The position numbers and the translations under genes are program-made. Shown here in pieces: positions 1-8,984 of a DNA stretch of 64,000 nucleotides. Source of the DNA: Aliidiomarina quisquiliarum (lineage in GTDB: Bacteria; Pseudomonadota; Gammaproteobacteria; Enterobacterales; Alteromonadaceae); contig NZ_JAMFTN010000017.1 of NCBI RefSeq assembly GCF_023922585.1, positions 164,716-228,715 of the forward strand, given 5' to 3'. Every line of letters starts with the position of its first letter. The first letter of the stretch is position 1. The notes below the pieces were generated by a model, which was not told the DNA's origin, searched no databases, and was given only the letters and a program-made list of their open reading frames with translations.

Positions 1-1
1 G

Positions 2-52
2 AGCCGAGGTGGCATTAACCGCCGTGGTAGTAAAGACAGCCAGCTAAGATAA
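2..52 (+). CDS. possible 3' end of an unidentified upstream gene
   Basis: From base 2 a reading frame of 16 codons ends at TAA (50-52) and reads as a Gly/Arg-rich tail (RGGINRRGSKDSQLR), the sort of basic tail found on some RNA helicases. A second frame from base 3 ends at TAA (45-47) and is equally open, so the frame is not certain. No family can be named from so little sequence. Confidence 0.2.
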   Translation, partial: SRGGINRRGSKDSQLR

Positions 53-93
53 ACGTACTATGCACTCACCTATTTTAGACCAAGAGACAGTAC

Positions 94-336
94 ATGAAAA
101 ATGTAGAGCCCACATCGGCGCAACCTAAAAACCCATTACACAACATAACGCTGGAAACCGTGGTAACAAAGTTAGCGAAACACTACGGTTGGGAAGCGCT
201 TGGTAAGAAAATAAATATTAAATGCTTTCAAAGTGACCCTTCAGTGAAGTCGTCGTTGAAATTCCTGCGTAAAACGCAATGGGCGCGCGATAAAGTTGAA
301 AGTTTGTATGTGGCCACTTTTAAAAGTGACGCCTAG
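94..336 (+). CDS. VF530 family (DUF2132) small protein
   Basis: This 80-residue protein matches the VF530/DUF2132 family over nearly its whole length. It has the [22 protein letters not shown] opening in the form NPLH-x-ITLE followed by HYGWE, then [19 protein letters not shown] and WAR-KVE-LY. Members are small, helical and thought to bind DNA; no pathway is established. The ATG at 94 has only a weak purine-rich sequence before it (agagacag), but the homology begins near residue 12, so the start is reasonable. It is followed by a strong hairpin at 331-357 and then by the convergent ompW remnant. Confidence 0.85.
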   Translation: MKNVEPTSAQPKNPLHNITLETVVTKLAKHYGWEALGKKINIKCFQSDPSVKSSLKFLRKTQWARDKVESLYVATFKSDA

Positions 337-357
337 CCGCAGTTTGGGCGGCTAGGC
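331..357. terminator. GC-rich hairpin between convergent VF530 gene and ompW remnant
   Basis: A perfect 10-bp stem (GCCTAGCCGC with GCGGCTAGGC) encloses a 7-base loop and overlaps the VF530 stop codon. It sits between convergent genes, where a terminator is expected. Neither side has a clear T run, so intrinsic termination is not certain. Confidence 0.45.
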
Positions 358-364
358 TGATACG

Positions 365-821
365 TTAAATAGACCAACGCAGGCCGAACATAACAACGGT
401 AGGGTCGATTGTTACCTTCACTTGTTGCACGCTATTGCCATTTACTCGCACTTGGGCATCGGTGTCTAATTGCATTTTACTCACCATAAAGTGGAAGCCT
501 AAGCTGTCAGAAATGGCATAGTTGAAACCAGCTTGTGCGGCTAAGCCCCATGAATCTTTAAGTTTTATTGAAACTTTATCAGCCCCAGTTGTTGTCAAAC
601 TTATAGTCAAAGGTTAAACCAAGCTGAGTATTACTGTTTACCCCAACGGCAGTACTATTGGCAGGAAGGCCGGCAACTTGTTCGATTACATTTAAAGAGC
701 CGCTACTGTCACTTGGCATCACTGTAATGGCGCCGACATTTACAGCAAAGTTAGCGAGAGCAGGAGCAGAAGCAAGGCCTAAACCAACAATGATACCGAG
801 ATTAACGAGTGACTTTTTCAG
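365..821 (-). pseudogene. ompW: decayed OmpW-family outer-membrane protein gene
   Basis: Read leftward from 821, the first segment encodes a signal peptide (KKSLVNLGIIVGLGLASAPALA) and the OmpW N-terminal strands ending NSNTQLGLTFDYKFDNNWG, then hits TGA near 562. The C-terminal OmpW part (KLKDSWGLAAQAGFNY to the final aromatic-rich strand WSI) continues in another frame to the TAA at 365. Compared with E. coli OmpW, about 70 residues between these blocks are missing. The junction carries the shared word CTGGGG. The expected ATG after a good GGAG (829-832) is CTG at 819-821. OmpW proteins are 8-stranded barrels for small hydrophobic compounds; this copy cannot make one. Confidence 0.85.
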
Positions 822-959
822 AGGTGTTCTCCGATTAGAAAATATGTGGGTATTTTGCAGGAGAAATGGGGTAGGTTTTTGTATTAGATCAAGTAACAGA
901 CGGGGAATTGCCAGCTTCCAAGCAAAGCTTGTTATAGATCAAGGAAGCAAGCATGTTGA

Positions 960-1634
960 TTAACGTGCGTCGAGGGTAAACGACAAAATTCGAGATAAGT
1001 GGCTGTAAGGAAGCCCTGTTTCTTCATGCCATTGATTAAATACGGCTTGGGCTTGGTCGAGGCCCTTTTTGCTGGTTGGGCTGGCGTCCATAAGGTTATG
1101 GTTCGTTAATGCAGTAACCACATCGAAAGAAAGAATAAAGCCGTCCCAGCCTTGCATACGCAAGAAATACTGCGACGTTGCACCTCCTAGGCGTTCACCA
1201 TTCTTTTTCAACCAAAGTAATAACCCTACCTGATCATTTGACGGCCAATCGGCTAAAAATTTGCCAAAACTGCCGTGGCTTTCGCTAGCTTCAACAATCA
1301 TGCGGGCGTTACGGGGTACAGTGCTTATTTTCTGCATATTGCGCACCACGCGCGCATCACTCGCTAAAGCTTCTAGGCGCTCCGGTGGGGCTTGTTGCCA
1401 ATATCTAGGTATAAAACCACTGAAGGCTTCTTCAAAGCCTGTCCACTTATTGTCAATAATGCGCCACACAAAGCCGGCGCGGAATACACAGCGGGTTAAG
1501 TCTGACAAATAGCGGTCGTCGGCACGCGACTTCAGTTCGCTGGCGCTAGCTACGTGGGGTAAGTGGTCGGCAATAGCCGAGTCGCCACCTTTACGCTCTC
1601 TTGCCCGTTGATAAAAGTCTGAAAACTGAATCAT
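960..1634 (-). CDS. DNA-3-methyladenine glycosylase I-like protein
   Basis: The 224-residue product resembles the Tag/adenine-glycosylase superfamily (Pfam Adenine_glyco), which removes alkylated adenine in base excision repair. The central block FRAGFVWRIIDNKWTGFEEAFSGF corresponds to the conserved FQAGLSW-x-KR-xF-xAF region of TagI. The zinc-binding Cys and His residues seen near both ends of E. coli Tag are not evident, so this is probably a divergent paralogue. The start at 1634 has AAGGTAG six bases upstream. It stands alone, with a divergent serine hydrolase operon after it. The family is fairly sure; the exact substrate is not. Confidence 0.7.
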   Translation of the reverse strand: MIQFSDFYQRARERKGGDSAIADHLPHVASASELKSRADDRYLSDLTRCVFRAGFVWRIIDNKWTGFEEAFSGFIPRYWQQAPPERLEALASDARVVRNMQKISTVPRNARMIVEASESHGSFGKFLADWPSNDQVGLLLWLKKNGERLGGATSQYFLRMQGWDGFILSFDVVTALTNHNLMDASPTSKKGLDQAQAVFNQWHEETGLPYSHLSRILSFTLDAR

Positions 1635-1693
1635 AGTAGCTACCTTACTGTGCTTGAAAACCGCTTGTCATTGCTTTCGCCCGTTCGTCATAT

Positions 1694-1726
1694 AGTTTAC
1701 ACAAGGGACTGTTAGTTATCTAAACT
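1694..1726. repeat. inverted repeat upstream of the serine hydrolase operon
   Basis: AGTTTA at 1694-1699 and TAAACT at 1721-1726 form inverted half-sites about 70 bases before the hydrolase gene. The spot is suitable for an operator, but the half-sites are short and AT-rich, so chance is a real alternative. Confidence 0.2.
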
Positions 1727-1798
1727 GAATACAAATTAAGATAGCTAAGTATAACTTCATTACCACCAATGTAATTTTTTCATAAAAGGAAACTAATT

Positions 1799-3430
1799 AT
1801 GAGTATTTACAAGAGCACCATTGCGACACTTGCACTTGTAAGTAGCCTGCTACTTACACCGATAGGAGAAGTGCTAGCCAACAACGACTTAGACGGTGTT
1901 TGGCGGGGCGAGCTAGAAATACAAAGCGGTATTAGTTTAACCATAGGCTTAACCATTCAAAATGGTGAGCTGACGTTAGATAGCCCAAACCAAGGCATGT
2001 TTGGTAAGGTGCCGACAGAATACGAAGTTACTGCTGATAGCGTCACTTTTACAGACACTGACTTGTCGGCCACTTTTACTGCGATGGTGAAAAATGGTGC
2101 GCTAGACGGTACCTTTACCCAAGGTAAGGCAAGGCCTTTGGTATTGAGAAAATTGACTGAAAACGATTTAGCCCGCATGGCTTTTGAAGGCACTTATACG
2201 GGCGACTTATTGATTAATCGCCGCAATTCATTACCCTTACGCTTGAATATTGCCGTACTTCAGGGGGGCTTTTTGGCTACTTTAGACAGCCCTGCGCAAG
2301 AGTCTTATGGTATTCCAATTAGCGAAGTAAGCGTTACTGCTGAAGCTCTTAGTTTTAGTTCGCCAATGATAGGAGCAACATTCTCGGGTGAAGTTTCAGC
2401 TGAGAGCGAAGGCGGCTACGGGGGACAGTTTATTCAAGGTCAGGCACGCCCACTTACATTAAAAAAACTACAGCAAGGGGAGGCACCGAAGGAGTCCCCA
2501 AAGCCTAAGCTGGGGGATAACGGTGGTGCCGCTGCTGTTATTACCCCAGCGGGTGTAGAAACAACCTACTTTAAGGGCCAAAACAATCAAACCCAGTATG
2601 AAATAGGCTCGGTGAGTAAAACCTTTGTTGCTTACTTACTCGCCAAACAAGTCGTGGCAGGCAAAGTGGCGCTTAATGAAGCTGCCAACAATGTTTGGTC
2701 GGCCGTACCGAGCGGCATTACTTTTGCCCAGCTGGCAACCCACCATAGTGGGTTACCACGCTTGCCCGACGGCATGCTTGAGCAAGCAGACCCCCACGAC
2801 CCTTATGTGCATTATGACACTGAAGACCTGCAGCAAACCCTTGAGACCGTGGTAGTGGGCCCACCTGATTATGAATATTCAAATTTAGGTTACGGCCTGC
2901 TAGGTGAACTGCTTGGTAAAGTAAATAATCAATCGTTTACTGCGGCGATAGAAGAGTCAATTTTAGTACCTTTTGAAATGGCGCACAGCTATGTGGCCTT
3001 ACCAAATACGGAGCGAGGCTTAACTATTGGCCATGACATTCTAGGGGAGCCTAATTCACGTTGGCATTTTCAAGCGTTAGCTGGCGCTGGAGCAATAGTT
3101 TCAACCCTTGATGATATGGTGCGCTACACCCAAGCGATAGTGGCATTAAACAAAGACAATGATGCCGCGGTGCAACTTATGTTAACGCCAATACAAGACA
3201 TTGGTGGCAAAACCCAGCAAGTCTTGGCATGGATTATAAGTGAAGATCAGCAAGGTAAGAAGTTTGCTTGGCATAATGGCCAAACAGCAGGTTTCACCAG
3301 CTTTGTGGGCTTCTACTTAGACGGTTCTCGAGCTGTAGTTGCGCTAAATAGTCAGTCGGTAAGCGTGAACCAAGAAGCTTTAGCGTTATTAGCAGGCGCT
3401 TCGCTTAGCAGCTTAACAGGGGCTGAATAA
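1799..3430 (+). CDS. secreted serine hydrolase (beta-lactamase/class C family) with tandem N-terminal domains
   Basis: The 543-residue protein has a signal peptide (cleavage likely after VLA, residue 27) and so acts in the periplasm or outside. Two related modules of about 100 residues follow (about 31-118 and 130-223), each ending in ARPL-L-KL. The catalytic domain (about 240-535) has the class C/penicillin-binding motifs: SVSK (Ser271, Lys274), YSN (Tyr360-Asn362) and HNG (492-494). Such enzymes act on peptidoglycan peptides, esters or beta-lactams; the substrate cannot be told here. AAGGA lies eight bases before the ATG. It is the first gene of an operon with a LytS-type kinase (5-base gap) and a LytTR regulator. 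Confidence 0.85.
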   Translation: MSIYKSTIATLALVSSLLLTPIGEVLANNDLDGVWRGELEIQSGISLTIGLTIQNGELTLDSPNQGMFGKVPTEYEVTADSVTFTDTDLSATFTAMVKNGALDGTFTQGKARPLVLRKLTENDLARMAFEGTYTGDLLINRRNSLPLRLNIAVLQGGFLATLDSPAQESYGIPISEVSVTAEALSFSSPMIGATFSGEVSAESEGGYGGQFIQGQARPLTLKKLQQGEAPKESPKPKLGDNGGAAAVITPAGVETTYFKGQNNQTQYEIGSVSKTFVAYLLAKQVVAGKVALNEAANNVWSAVPSGITFAQLATHHSGLPRLPDGMLEQADPHDPYVHYDTEDLQQTLETVVVGPPDYEYSNLGYGLLGELLGKVNNQSFTAAIEESILVPFEMAHSYVALPNTERGLTIGHDILGEPNSRWHFQALAGAGAIVSTLDDMVRYTQAIVALNKDNDAAVQLMLTPIQDIGGKTQQVLAWIISEDQQGKKFAWHNGQTAGFTSFVGFYLDGSRAVVALNSQSVSVNQEALALLAGASLSSLTGAE

Positions 3431-3435
3431 CAACC

Positions 3436-4512
3436 ATGGATAAACGCTACTACCTTCTCTATCAATTACTGGGCTGGCTACTTGTTTGGTCATTATTGAT
3501 AGTAATTATTTACTTACGCCCATTTTTCGACTGGACTGAAGTAGTGTTTGCAAGCGTTTTAGTAGGTTCGGCAGGGGTGTTTTCTCATATCGCACGCAAG
3601 CTTTTTAGCAAAGGCGCGCAGAGCCATAGTGTGGCTTTGCAGTTTTTGTATTTTGCTTTCATGTCGCTGGTTGGCGCTTTGGTGGCAAGTGGTATGTTAG
3701 TGCTGGTGTTTTATGTATTTGCTCAAGGGGGCGTAATAGATCCAGTTCCGCCAGGCAAGTGGGGTTTTATAATACGGCATATTACTGTGGGGAACTCCTT
3801 TAACATGTTCGGGGCGTTGTTACTGTGGAGCGCGTTTTATATCACCATTATAAAAGTTCGCCAATTACGAGATACCAGTGAAGCGCTAGCGTCGAGCCAG
3901 CTAGAAGCTTTATCGCAACAACTGAACCCGCACTTTTTATTTAATATGTTGAATAACATTCGTGCACTGATATTAGAAGATCCAGCGCGCGCACGAGAAG
4001 CATTGGCCCGTTTAGCCGATATGTTGCGGTACTCGTTGCAACAAGGGAACCATTCGCAGCAGCATGCAAAGGTAACCTTGGCTGAGGAACTTTTAATCGC
4101 TGAAGAGTACGTGGCCTTGTGCAAAATTCAATTCGAGCAGCGGCTTAGTTATCATGTGGAAGTGACAGAAGAAGCGAAAGCTGCATTGGTGCCACGGTTG
4201 TTAATACAGCTTTGTATTGAAAATGCCATTAAACATGGTATTGGGCTGTTACGTGAAGGCGGCACCATACAGTTAACAGCCGAAATAAAAGCAGGCCGGT
4301 TACATATTAGCTTAACCAACCCGTGTCCATTAATAGAAAAGGTTAACGTGCAAGAGCAGAGCACAGGAATAGGATTAAGAAATATTCGTGACCGACTTAA
4401 GTTACTGTACGGTGACAAGTCAGCACAATTGGATTTTAGTAAAGCGAAACAAATAGACTTCGGGCAAGCAACGATTACCCTAGTGTTACCATTTGAGATG
4501 GAACAAGAATAA
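3436..4512 (+). CDS. LytS-type sensor histidine kinase (His_kinase/HATPase)
   Basis: This 358-residue inner-membrane kinase has about four predicted membrane segments in the first 140 residues, with very short loops. A coiled linker leads to the His_kinase motif LNPHFLFNMLNNIRAL, whose His is the likely phosphoacceptor. The ATP-binding domain follows, with an N box (IENAIKHGI) and G box (GIGLRNIRDRL). It lacks a recognisable extracellular sensor domain, so the membrane segments themselves may sense. It starts five bases after the hydrolase gene and its stop overlaps the start of the response regulator (TAATG), so translation is probably coupled and the kinase is the regulator's partner. Confidence 0.9.
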   Translation: MDKRYYLLYQLLGWLLVWSLLIVIIYLRPFFDWTEVVFASVLVGSAGVFSHIARKLFSKGAQSHSVALQFLYFAFMSLVGALVASGMLVLVFYVFAQGGVIDPVPPGKWGFIIRHITVGNSFNMFGALLLWSAFYITIIKVRQLRDTSEALASSQLEALSQQLNPHFLFNMLNNIRALILEDPARAREALARLADMLRYSLQQGNHSQQHAKVTLAEELLIAEEYVALCKIQFEQRLSYHVEVTEEAKAALVPRLLIQLCIENAIKHGIGLLREGGTIQLTAEIKAGRLHISLTNPCPLIEKVNVQEQSTGIGLRNIRDRLKLLYGDKSAQLDFSKAKQIDFGQATITLVLPFEMEQE

Positions 4513-5210
4513 TGATTCGAGTGGCAATTGTGGATGACAGCCGCCTAGCACGGCTGGAGTTAAAAGAGCAGTTACAAAGCCAAACCCAGTTTGAAGTGGT
4601 GGGTGAAGCGGCAAGTGTTGAAGAAGCGGTACAACTATTAGAAAGTGTCGCAATTGATTTACTGTTGCTTGATATAGACCTGCCCGACGGCGACGGCTTC
4701 GATGTGCTAACCCAAGCAGACTCTGTACCCCAGGTTATTTTTGTTACCGCGTTTGATGAATTTGCTATTAAGTCGTTTGAATTTAATGCGCTAGACTATT
4801 TATTAAAACCGGTGCGTAGCGAGCGTTTACAACAAGCACTAGAAAAAGTGGTGCCCCATAGTGCTGTACCAGACAAACTAAAGGCGGATCAACGAATTTT
4901 TATCAAAGACGGCGAGCAATGCTTTTTTGTGAACTTAAGCGATGTTTACGCCTTTGAGGCTATGGGAAACTACACGCGGGTGCATTTAGCCAAAGACATT
5001 CCAGCCATTTACCGGCCACTAAGTGCCGTAGCGGAACGTTTGGAGCAGCAATTTTTTCGCGCCAGTCGCAGCTGGATCGTCAATACGGACTACATAGACA
5101 GTATTGACGCTGCCTTAAGCGGCGGTTTTGAAGTAAAGCTTAGAAACAAGTTGAAAATTAACATTTCCAAGCGCCAAGCCAGCGAGTTTAGGCGTTTATG
5201 GTCACTGTAA
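4512..5210 (+). CDS. LytTR-family response regulator
   Basis: The 232-residue protein has a receiver domain (1-120) with the acidic pair in AIVDD, the phosphorylated Asp in LLLLDIDLPDGDGFDVL and the conserved Lys in DYLLKPV. A LytTR DNA-binding domain (about 130-232) follows, containing the typical YTRVHL and FFRASRSWIVN blocks. Members of this class bind paired direct repeats in promoters. The gene overlaps the kinase stop by one base. Targets are unknown; the operon's own promoter or the adjacent serine hydrolase are the obvious candidates. Confidence 0.92.
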   Translation: MIRVAIVDDSRLARLELKEQLQSQTQFEVVGEAASVEEAVQLLESVAIDLLLLDIDLPDGDGFDVLTQADSVPQVIFVTAFDEFAIKSFEFNALDYLLKPVRSERLQQALEKVVPHSAVPDKLKADQRIFIKDGEQCFFVNLSDVYAFEAMGNYTRVHLAKDIPAIYRPLSAVAERLEQQFFRASRSWIVNTDYIDSIDAALSGGFEVKLRNKLKINISKRQASEFRRLWSL

Positions 5211-5218
5211 CTACTCAT

Positions 5219-6166
5219 TTAAAGGTTCAGTAGTAAAAAGCCTATGCCAATACGCGTTTGTCGATGATTGTAGTCAAGCAAAGTTTCGCCGTAGCCACTA
5301 AATATTTGTAGCTGAATACGCACACCTTCAGGCTGTCTTTTGGTAAGTGGGTAAGTAACGTCGAGCTGCCAGCTACCTCGTTCCATTGAAAAATATTGCC
5401 CAGATCGTTCTAAGCTAATACTTGTTCGGCCTACAAGGCTAGTTAGCCGAGTTTCCAAATTACCTTTAAAATATATTAGGTCGGGGTTGTCGTCTTTTTC
5501 GAGGGGCTCATTGACCCTATTTTTATAGGTGCTTTCCAATAACAATGGGCCTAGACTCATGGCGGCACTCACATGCCAGTAATTCCAGCTGCGAGATTCA
5601 GGCTTACTTTGGCCGTTTGAATGGTGAGCTAAACCCACCCGAACCATTTCAATACCTAATTCACCAGGGATAAGGTCGTATTTTTGGCTGACGGGTATAA
5701 CATAAAATATATCTGGGTTATGGTCGGTACTGCGGAAAGGGCGCGATAAGTCGTTATTCCATGCTTGCCACAAGGATGTTTGCGTGTAAGAAACCCATAA
5801 ATCGGCATTTGGTAGTAGAAAATTTTCTAAAACCTTGGTGCGGAATGAAAATTGTAGTTTAACCTCCTCGTTTTTATATTGGGTTTGCTCTTCAACAGGC
5901 CCACGCGTTGGACTATGGGGTTGCATATTAATATTATTACTATAGTTATAGAGTAGTACGTAATTCGAACGATAAGTGCGCAGGGTGTATAAACCACGTT
6001 TGTCGTCTTCATTTAGCTCCCAAAACTGATTAAGAAGGGCGCTTGGTGGGTTTAGTGCTGGGCTTTCCGAGTCGTTAGTCTCAGCTTCAGAGGCTAGCGC
6101 TGCAGGGGCGCTGTGGCTAGTTAATAGCATTAAAAAGACCAGTGTAAATAAAGTGTAGCGTGGCAC
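5219..6166 (-). CDS. pldA: outer-membrane phospholipase A (PldA)
   Basis: PldA is a 12-stranded outer-membrane barrel that hydrolyses phospholipids when the outer leaflet is disturbed. The active-site region reads HHSNGQSKPESRSWN, placing the His-x-Ser pair and the downstream Asn as in E. coli OMPLA, and the YTQTSLWQAWN and SRPFRSTDHNPD blocks are present. I start it at GTG 6166, which has AGGAG six bases upstream and gives a clean signal peptide (PRYTLFTLVFLMLLT through APAALA). An in-frame ATG at 6226 lacks a ribosome site. The product is 315 residues. Convergent with the LytTR gene. Confidence 0.92.
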   Translation of the reverse strand: MPRYTLFTLVFLMLLTSHSAPAALASEAETNDSESPALNPPSALLNQFWELNEDDKRGLYTLRTYRSNYVLLYNYSNNINMQPHSPTRGPVEEQTQYKNEEVKLQFSFRTKVLENFLLPNADLWVSYTQTSLWQAWNNDLSRPFRSTDHNPDIFYVIPVSQKYDLIPGELGIEMVRVGLAHHSNGQSKPESRSWNYWHVSAAMSLGPLLLESTYKNRVNEPLEKDDNPDLIYFKGNLETRLTSLVGRTSISLERSGQYFSMERGSWQLDVTYPLTKRQPEGVRIQLQIFSGYGETLLDYNHRQTRIGIGFLLLNL

Positions 6167-6322
6167 GAGTCGCTCCTTTTTGTATTTATATTCAGAAACC
6201 TGACCAAGAATAGTGTAACAGCCCACATGGAAAACATTGCTGTTTTTTTATCTTACCTAGTGTGCTTTACTTAACGTCAACAACTAAGCTTATTAGCAGA
6301 ATTAACGCAAGGGTTTTCCTTA

Positions 6323-7822
6323 GTGCAACACAGTGATAAAGAAAAGTTATTTTGGCTCGAAGCTATTATCAGCGGCGCGCAATTGGGCACCTGGATTTGG
6401 AATGTGCAAACCGATGAAACGCGGATGAAGCACAAAGATGGCCATTGGATGTGGGTGCGTGATAGTGCCAAGGTTGTTACTTATACAGACGCTGGCCAAC
6501 CAGAGTGGATAGCGGCTACCCATATTGATATTACCGAAGAGAAAAACGCGCAACAAAACATAGCGCGCCTATCAAAAATTTCGCAAACCATGCCAGGTAT
6601 GATCTATGAGTATCGTTTGTGTGCCAACGGACAAAGCTCTTTCCCATTTTGTAGCGATGGCGTAACAGGCATTTATGGGCTGACCCCAGAACAGGTGGCT
6701 GACGACGCCAGTGTTGTATTTGATTTAATTCATCCGAACGACTTGGACAGTTTAAAGTCGTCAATTATTGATTCTGCTGAAACCTTCGACGAATGGTTTG
6801 TGGAGTATCGGATAGTAGTGAATGGAGAAGAAAAGTGGGTAACGGAGCATTCTATTCCAGAGCGAAACAGTGACGGAAGTACCTCGTGGTTTGGGCAACT
6901 GATTGACACCACAGAAGAAAAAAAACAGGCTCAAGCTTGAGCGTTATCAAGCCGACTTAGAGCGGGCGCAGCGTATTGGTCAGCTTGGTTATTGGCAGGC
7001 TAATTTGATCACTGGCGAATTGTTTTGGTCGGACATGATTTATGAGATATTTGGTGTGCACAAGCGTGAATTTGAGCCTTCAATTGAGGCCTTTAACAGC
7101 GTTGTACACCCTGACGATTTAGCCTAGTACATGCAAGTGAAGAGCAAGCAAAAATTACAGGCGTGCATGACGTGGTGCATCGGATTGTTCGACCCAATGG
7201 AGAAATACGGTGGGTGCATGAGTTAGCCGACTTTAATGACAACGACAAAAATACCATGCTAGTAGGCACAGTAAGGGATATAACCCAGCAAAAAATATAT
7301 GAATTAGACCTTGAACGGTTAAGTTTAACCGATGAACTAACGGGGGCTTATAATCGCCGTTATTGTTATAACCGTTTAGACCAATTACTGGGTTCTGCTG
7401 TGAAAAGGGGGTTCCAGTGGCTTTGGCCGTGCTTGATATCGATTTTTTCAAAAAAGGTTAATGATACGTACGGCCATGACATTGGTGACTCGGTGCTTAA
7501 GCAGTTTGCCAACCAAGTAAAGAAATTAAGCCGTAGTACAGATGTTTTTGCCCGTTATGGTGGTGAAGAGTTTGTGCTAATTATGGAGAACTGTGACTTA
7601 ATTGGCGCGTATAGGCGGGTTGAGCGTATACGGCAAGCTATAGAAGAGTTTAAAATGTTGACTACAGCAGGAGAGCTTACGGTTACTGTAACAGCTGGAG
7701 TGGCAAAAATTAATGCACAAGACAGCAGCGTGGAAGATGTATTTAAAAGAGCAGATCAAGCCTTATATTTAGGTAAGAAGCAAGGTCGCAACCAAGTGGT
7801 TTTAGCGGAACAAAGCAACTGA
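6323..7822 (+). pseudogene. broken PAS-PAS-PAS-GGDEF diguanylate cyclase gene
   Basis: Three PAS/PAC modules and a C-terminal GGDEF domain are recognisable but not in one frame. The first PAS (6350-6545) lacks its middle, going straight from NVQTDET to RMKHKDGHWMWV. An extra A in the run near 6913-6921 shifts the frame after the second PAS. A missing base near 7124 ends the third PAS at TAG. In the GGDEF part, a missing G near 7410 and an extra base near 7457 cancel out but scramble about 15 residues. The scrambled stretch is where the metal-binding DIDFFKK should be. RSTD and GGEEF survive downstream. Homopolymer sequencing error could explain some shifts but not the PAS deletion. Confidence 0.82.
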
Positions 7823-7838
7823 AAAGAGACCCACAGTT

Positions 7839-8858
7839 ATGGCAAGCATAGACCATACGGCGTATGAAAAAGACCACCAAGTAAGCTTAATCAAGTCAAT
7901 TCTGCTGGTTGTAATTGGCTTTTCGCTCTTTGCAGGTTTAACCAACTTTGCTTTTTTTGATTCGTATCTGCTTGGCTCGTTAAATGTTGTAAGTGTTATT
8001 CTTTCGTTGTTGGTGGCATTTTATTATCACCGTAGTGCTAATGTTAAGGTAACGTCTTGGTTACTATGCGGCATTGTAGTTTTTAATATGCTCTCTCTTA
8101 TAGGTATTACTAAGGGCTCTTCTTACACATTAATATGGATGACAATACTGCCGCCTATTTGCTTTTTTTTACTGGGTCGTAAGGGTGGTAGTTGGGCTGT
8201 AGGGCTTAGTTTTGGAATTGTAGCTGGCTATGTTTTTTATATGCGCACAGAAAAAATAACTAGCTCGTTCACTAATGGTGCATTTCTTAATATATTTTGT
8301 GCATTTGTAGTGTTGTGGTTGCTTTTTAGGCACTACGAAGAGTCGCGGGAAAATGCTTATTCAGCGTTGGAACGCTTATCAATTACCGACAAGTTAACAG
8401 GTTTGAATAATCGCAGTAGGTTAGACGAAATACTAACGGAGCAGTTGGGTATAGCGAACCGTATGAAGCAGCCCATGGTAGTGGTGCTAGCAGACTGTGA
8501 CCATTTTAAAGTGGTTAACGATAAGTATGGCCACTTATACGGCGACTATGTGCTGAAAACCCTCGCCGAAATACTCGTTTCACATGTTCGAGAAGGCGAC
8601 TTTGTCGGCCGCTGGGGCGGAGAAGAATTTTTAATTGTTTGCCCCGACACCACCATAAAGGAAGCAGAAATATTAATTGAGCGACTACGAGAAAAAATAG
8701 CGTCATTTCCGCTACGGCTGAAACGGAATGTAACCATGACGTTTGGAATAGCAGGAAAAAAAGAAAATGACGATATGACCAACATAGTAAACCGTGCGGA
8801 TAAAGCTTTATACCAAGGAAAAAAGGCAGGCCGTAACACAGTAAAAGTGTATGAATAA
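7839..8858 (+). CDS. membrane-bound diguanylate cyclase (GGDEF)
   Basis: This 339-residue protein has about six hydrophobic membrane segments (residues 12-165) without a named sensor domain, then a GGDEF domain (about 178-338). The domain is complete: LTGLNNRSRL, the metal-binding ADCDHFK, KYGHLYGD, an inhibitory RxxD site (REGD) five residues before GGEEF, and the C-terminal RADKALYQGKKAGRN. It should make c-di-GMP from two GTP with product inhibition. It starts 16 bases after the broken PAS-GGDEF gene and may have shared a transcript with it. Confidence 0.9.
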   Translation: MASIDHTAYEKDHQVSLIKSILLVVIGFSLFAGLTNFAFFDSYLLGSLNVVSVILSLLVAFYYHRSANVKVTSWLLCGIVVFNMLSLIGITKGSSYTLIWMTILPPICFFLLGRKGGSWAVGLSFGIVAGYVFYMRTEKITSSFTNGAFLNIFCAFVVLWLLFRHYEESRENAYSALERLSITDKLTGLNNRSRLDEILTEQLGIANRMKQPMVVVLADCDHFKVVNDKYGHLYGDYVLKTLAEILVSHVREGDFVGRWGGEEFLIVCPDTTIKEAEILIERLREKIASFPLRLKRNVTMTFGIAGKKENDDMTNIVNRADKALYQGKKAGRNTVKVYE

Positions 8859-8984
8859 AGCGTGAAAGAATAATTATTAGCCTTATTAAATATTTTTTTG
8901 TTCTGTATCATACTCAAACAGGCAAAAGTGGTTATATTACATACTACCTTTGATTAGTTAACAGCATGTAATGAGGGAAGGATT

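Noticed and set aside
658..963. Plus-strand frame of 101 codons across the ompW remnant
   Set aside because: It is the antisense shadow of the ompW signal-peptide region and has no family-like features.
7163..7822. A separate, functional GGDEF protein
   Set aside because: The scrambled stretch near 7410-7457 removes the metal-binding Asp segment, and the upstream PAS frame continues into it, so it is part of a broken gene.
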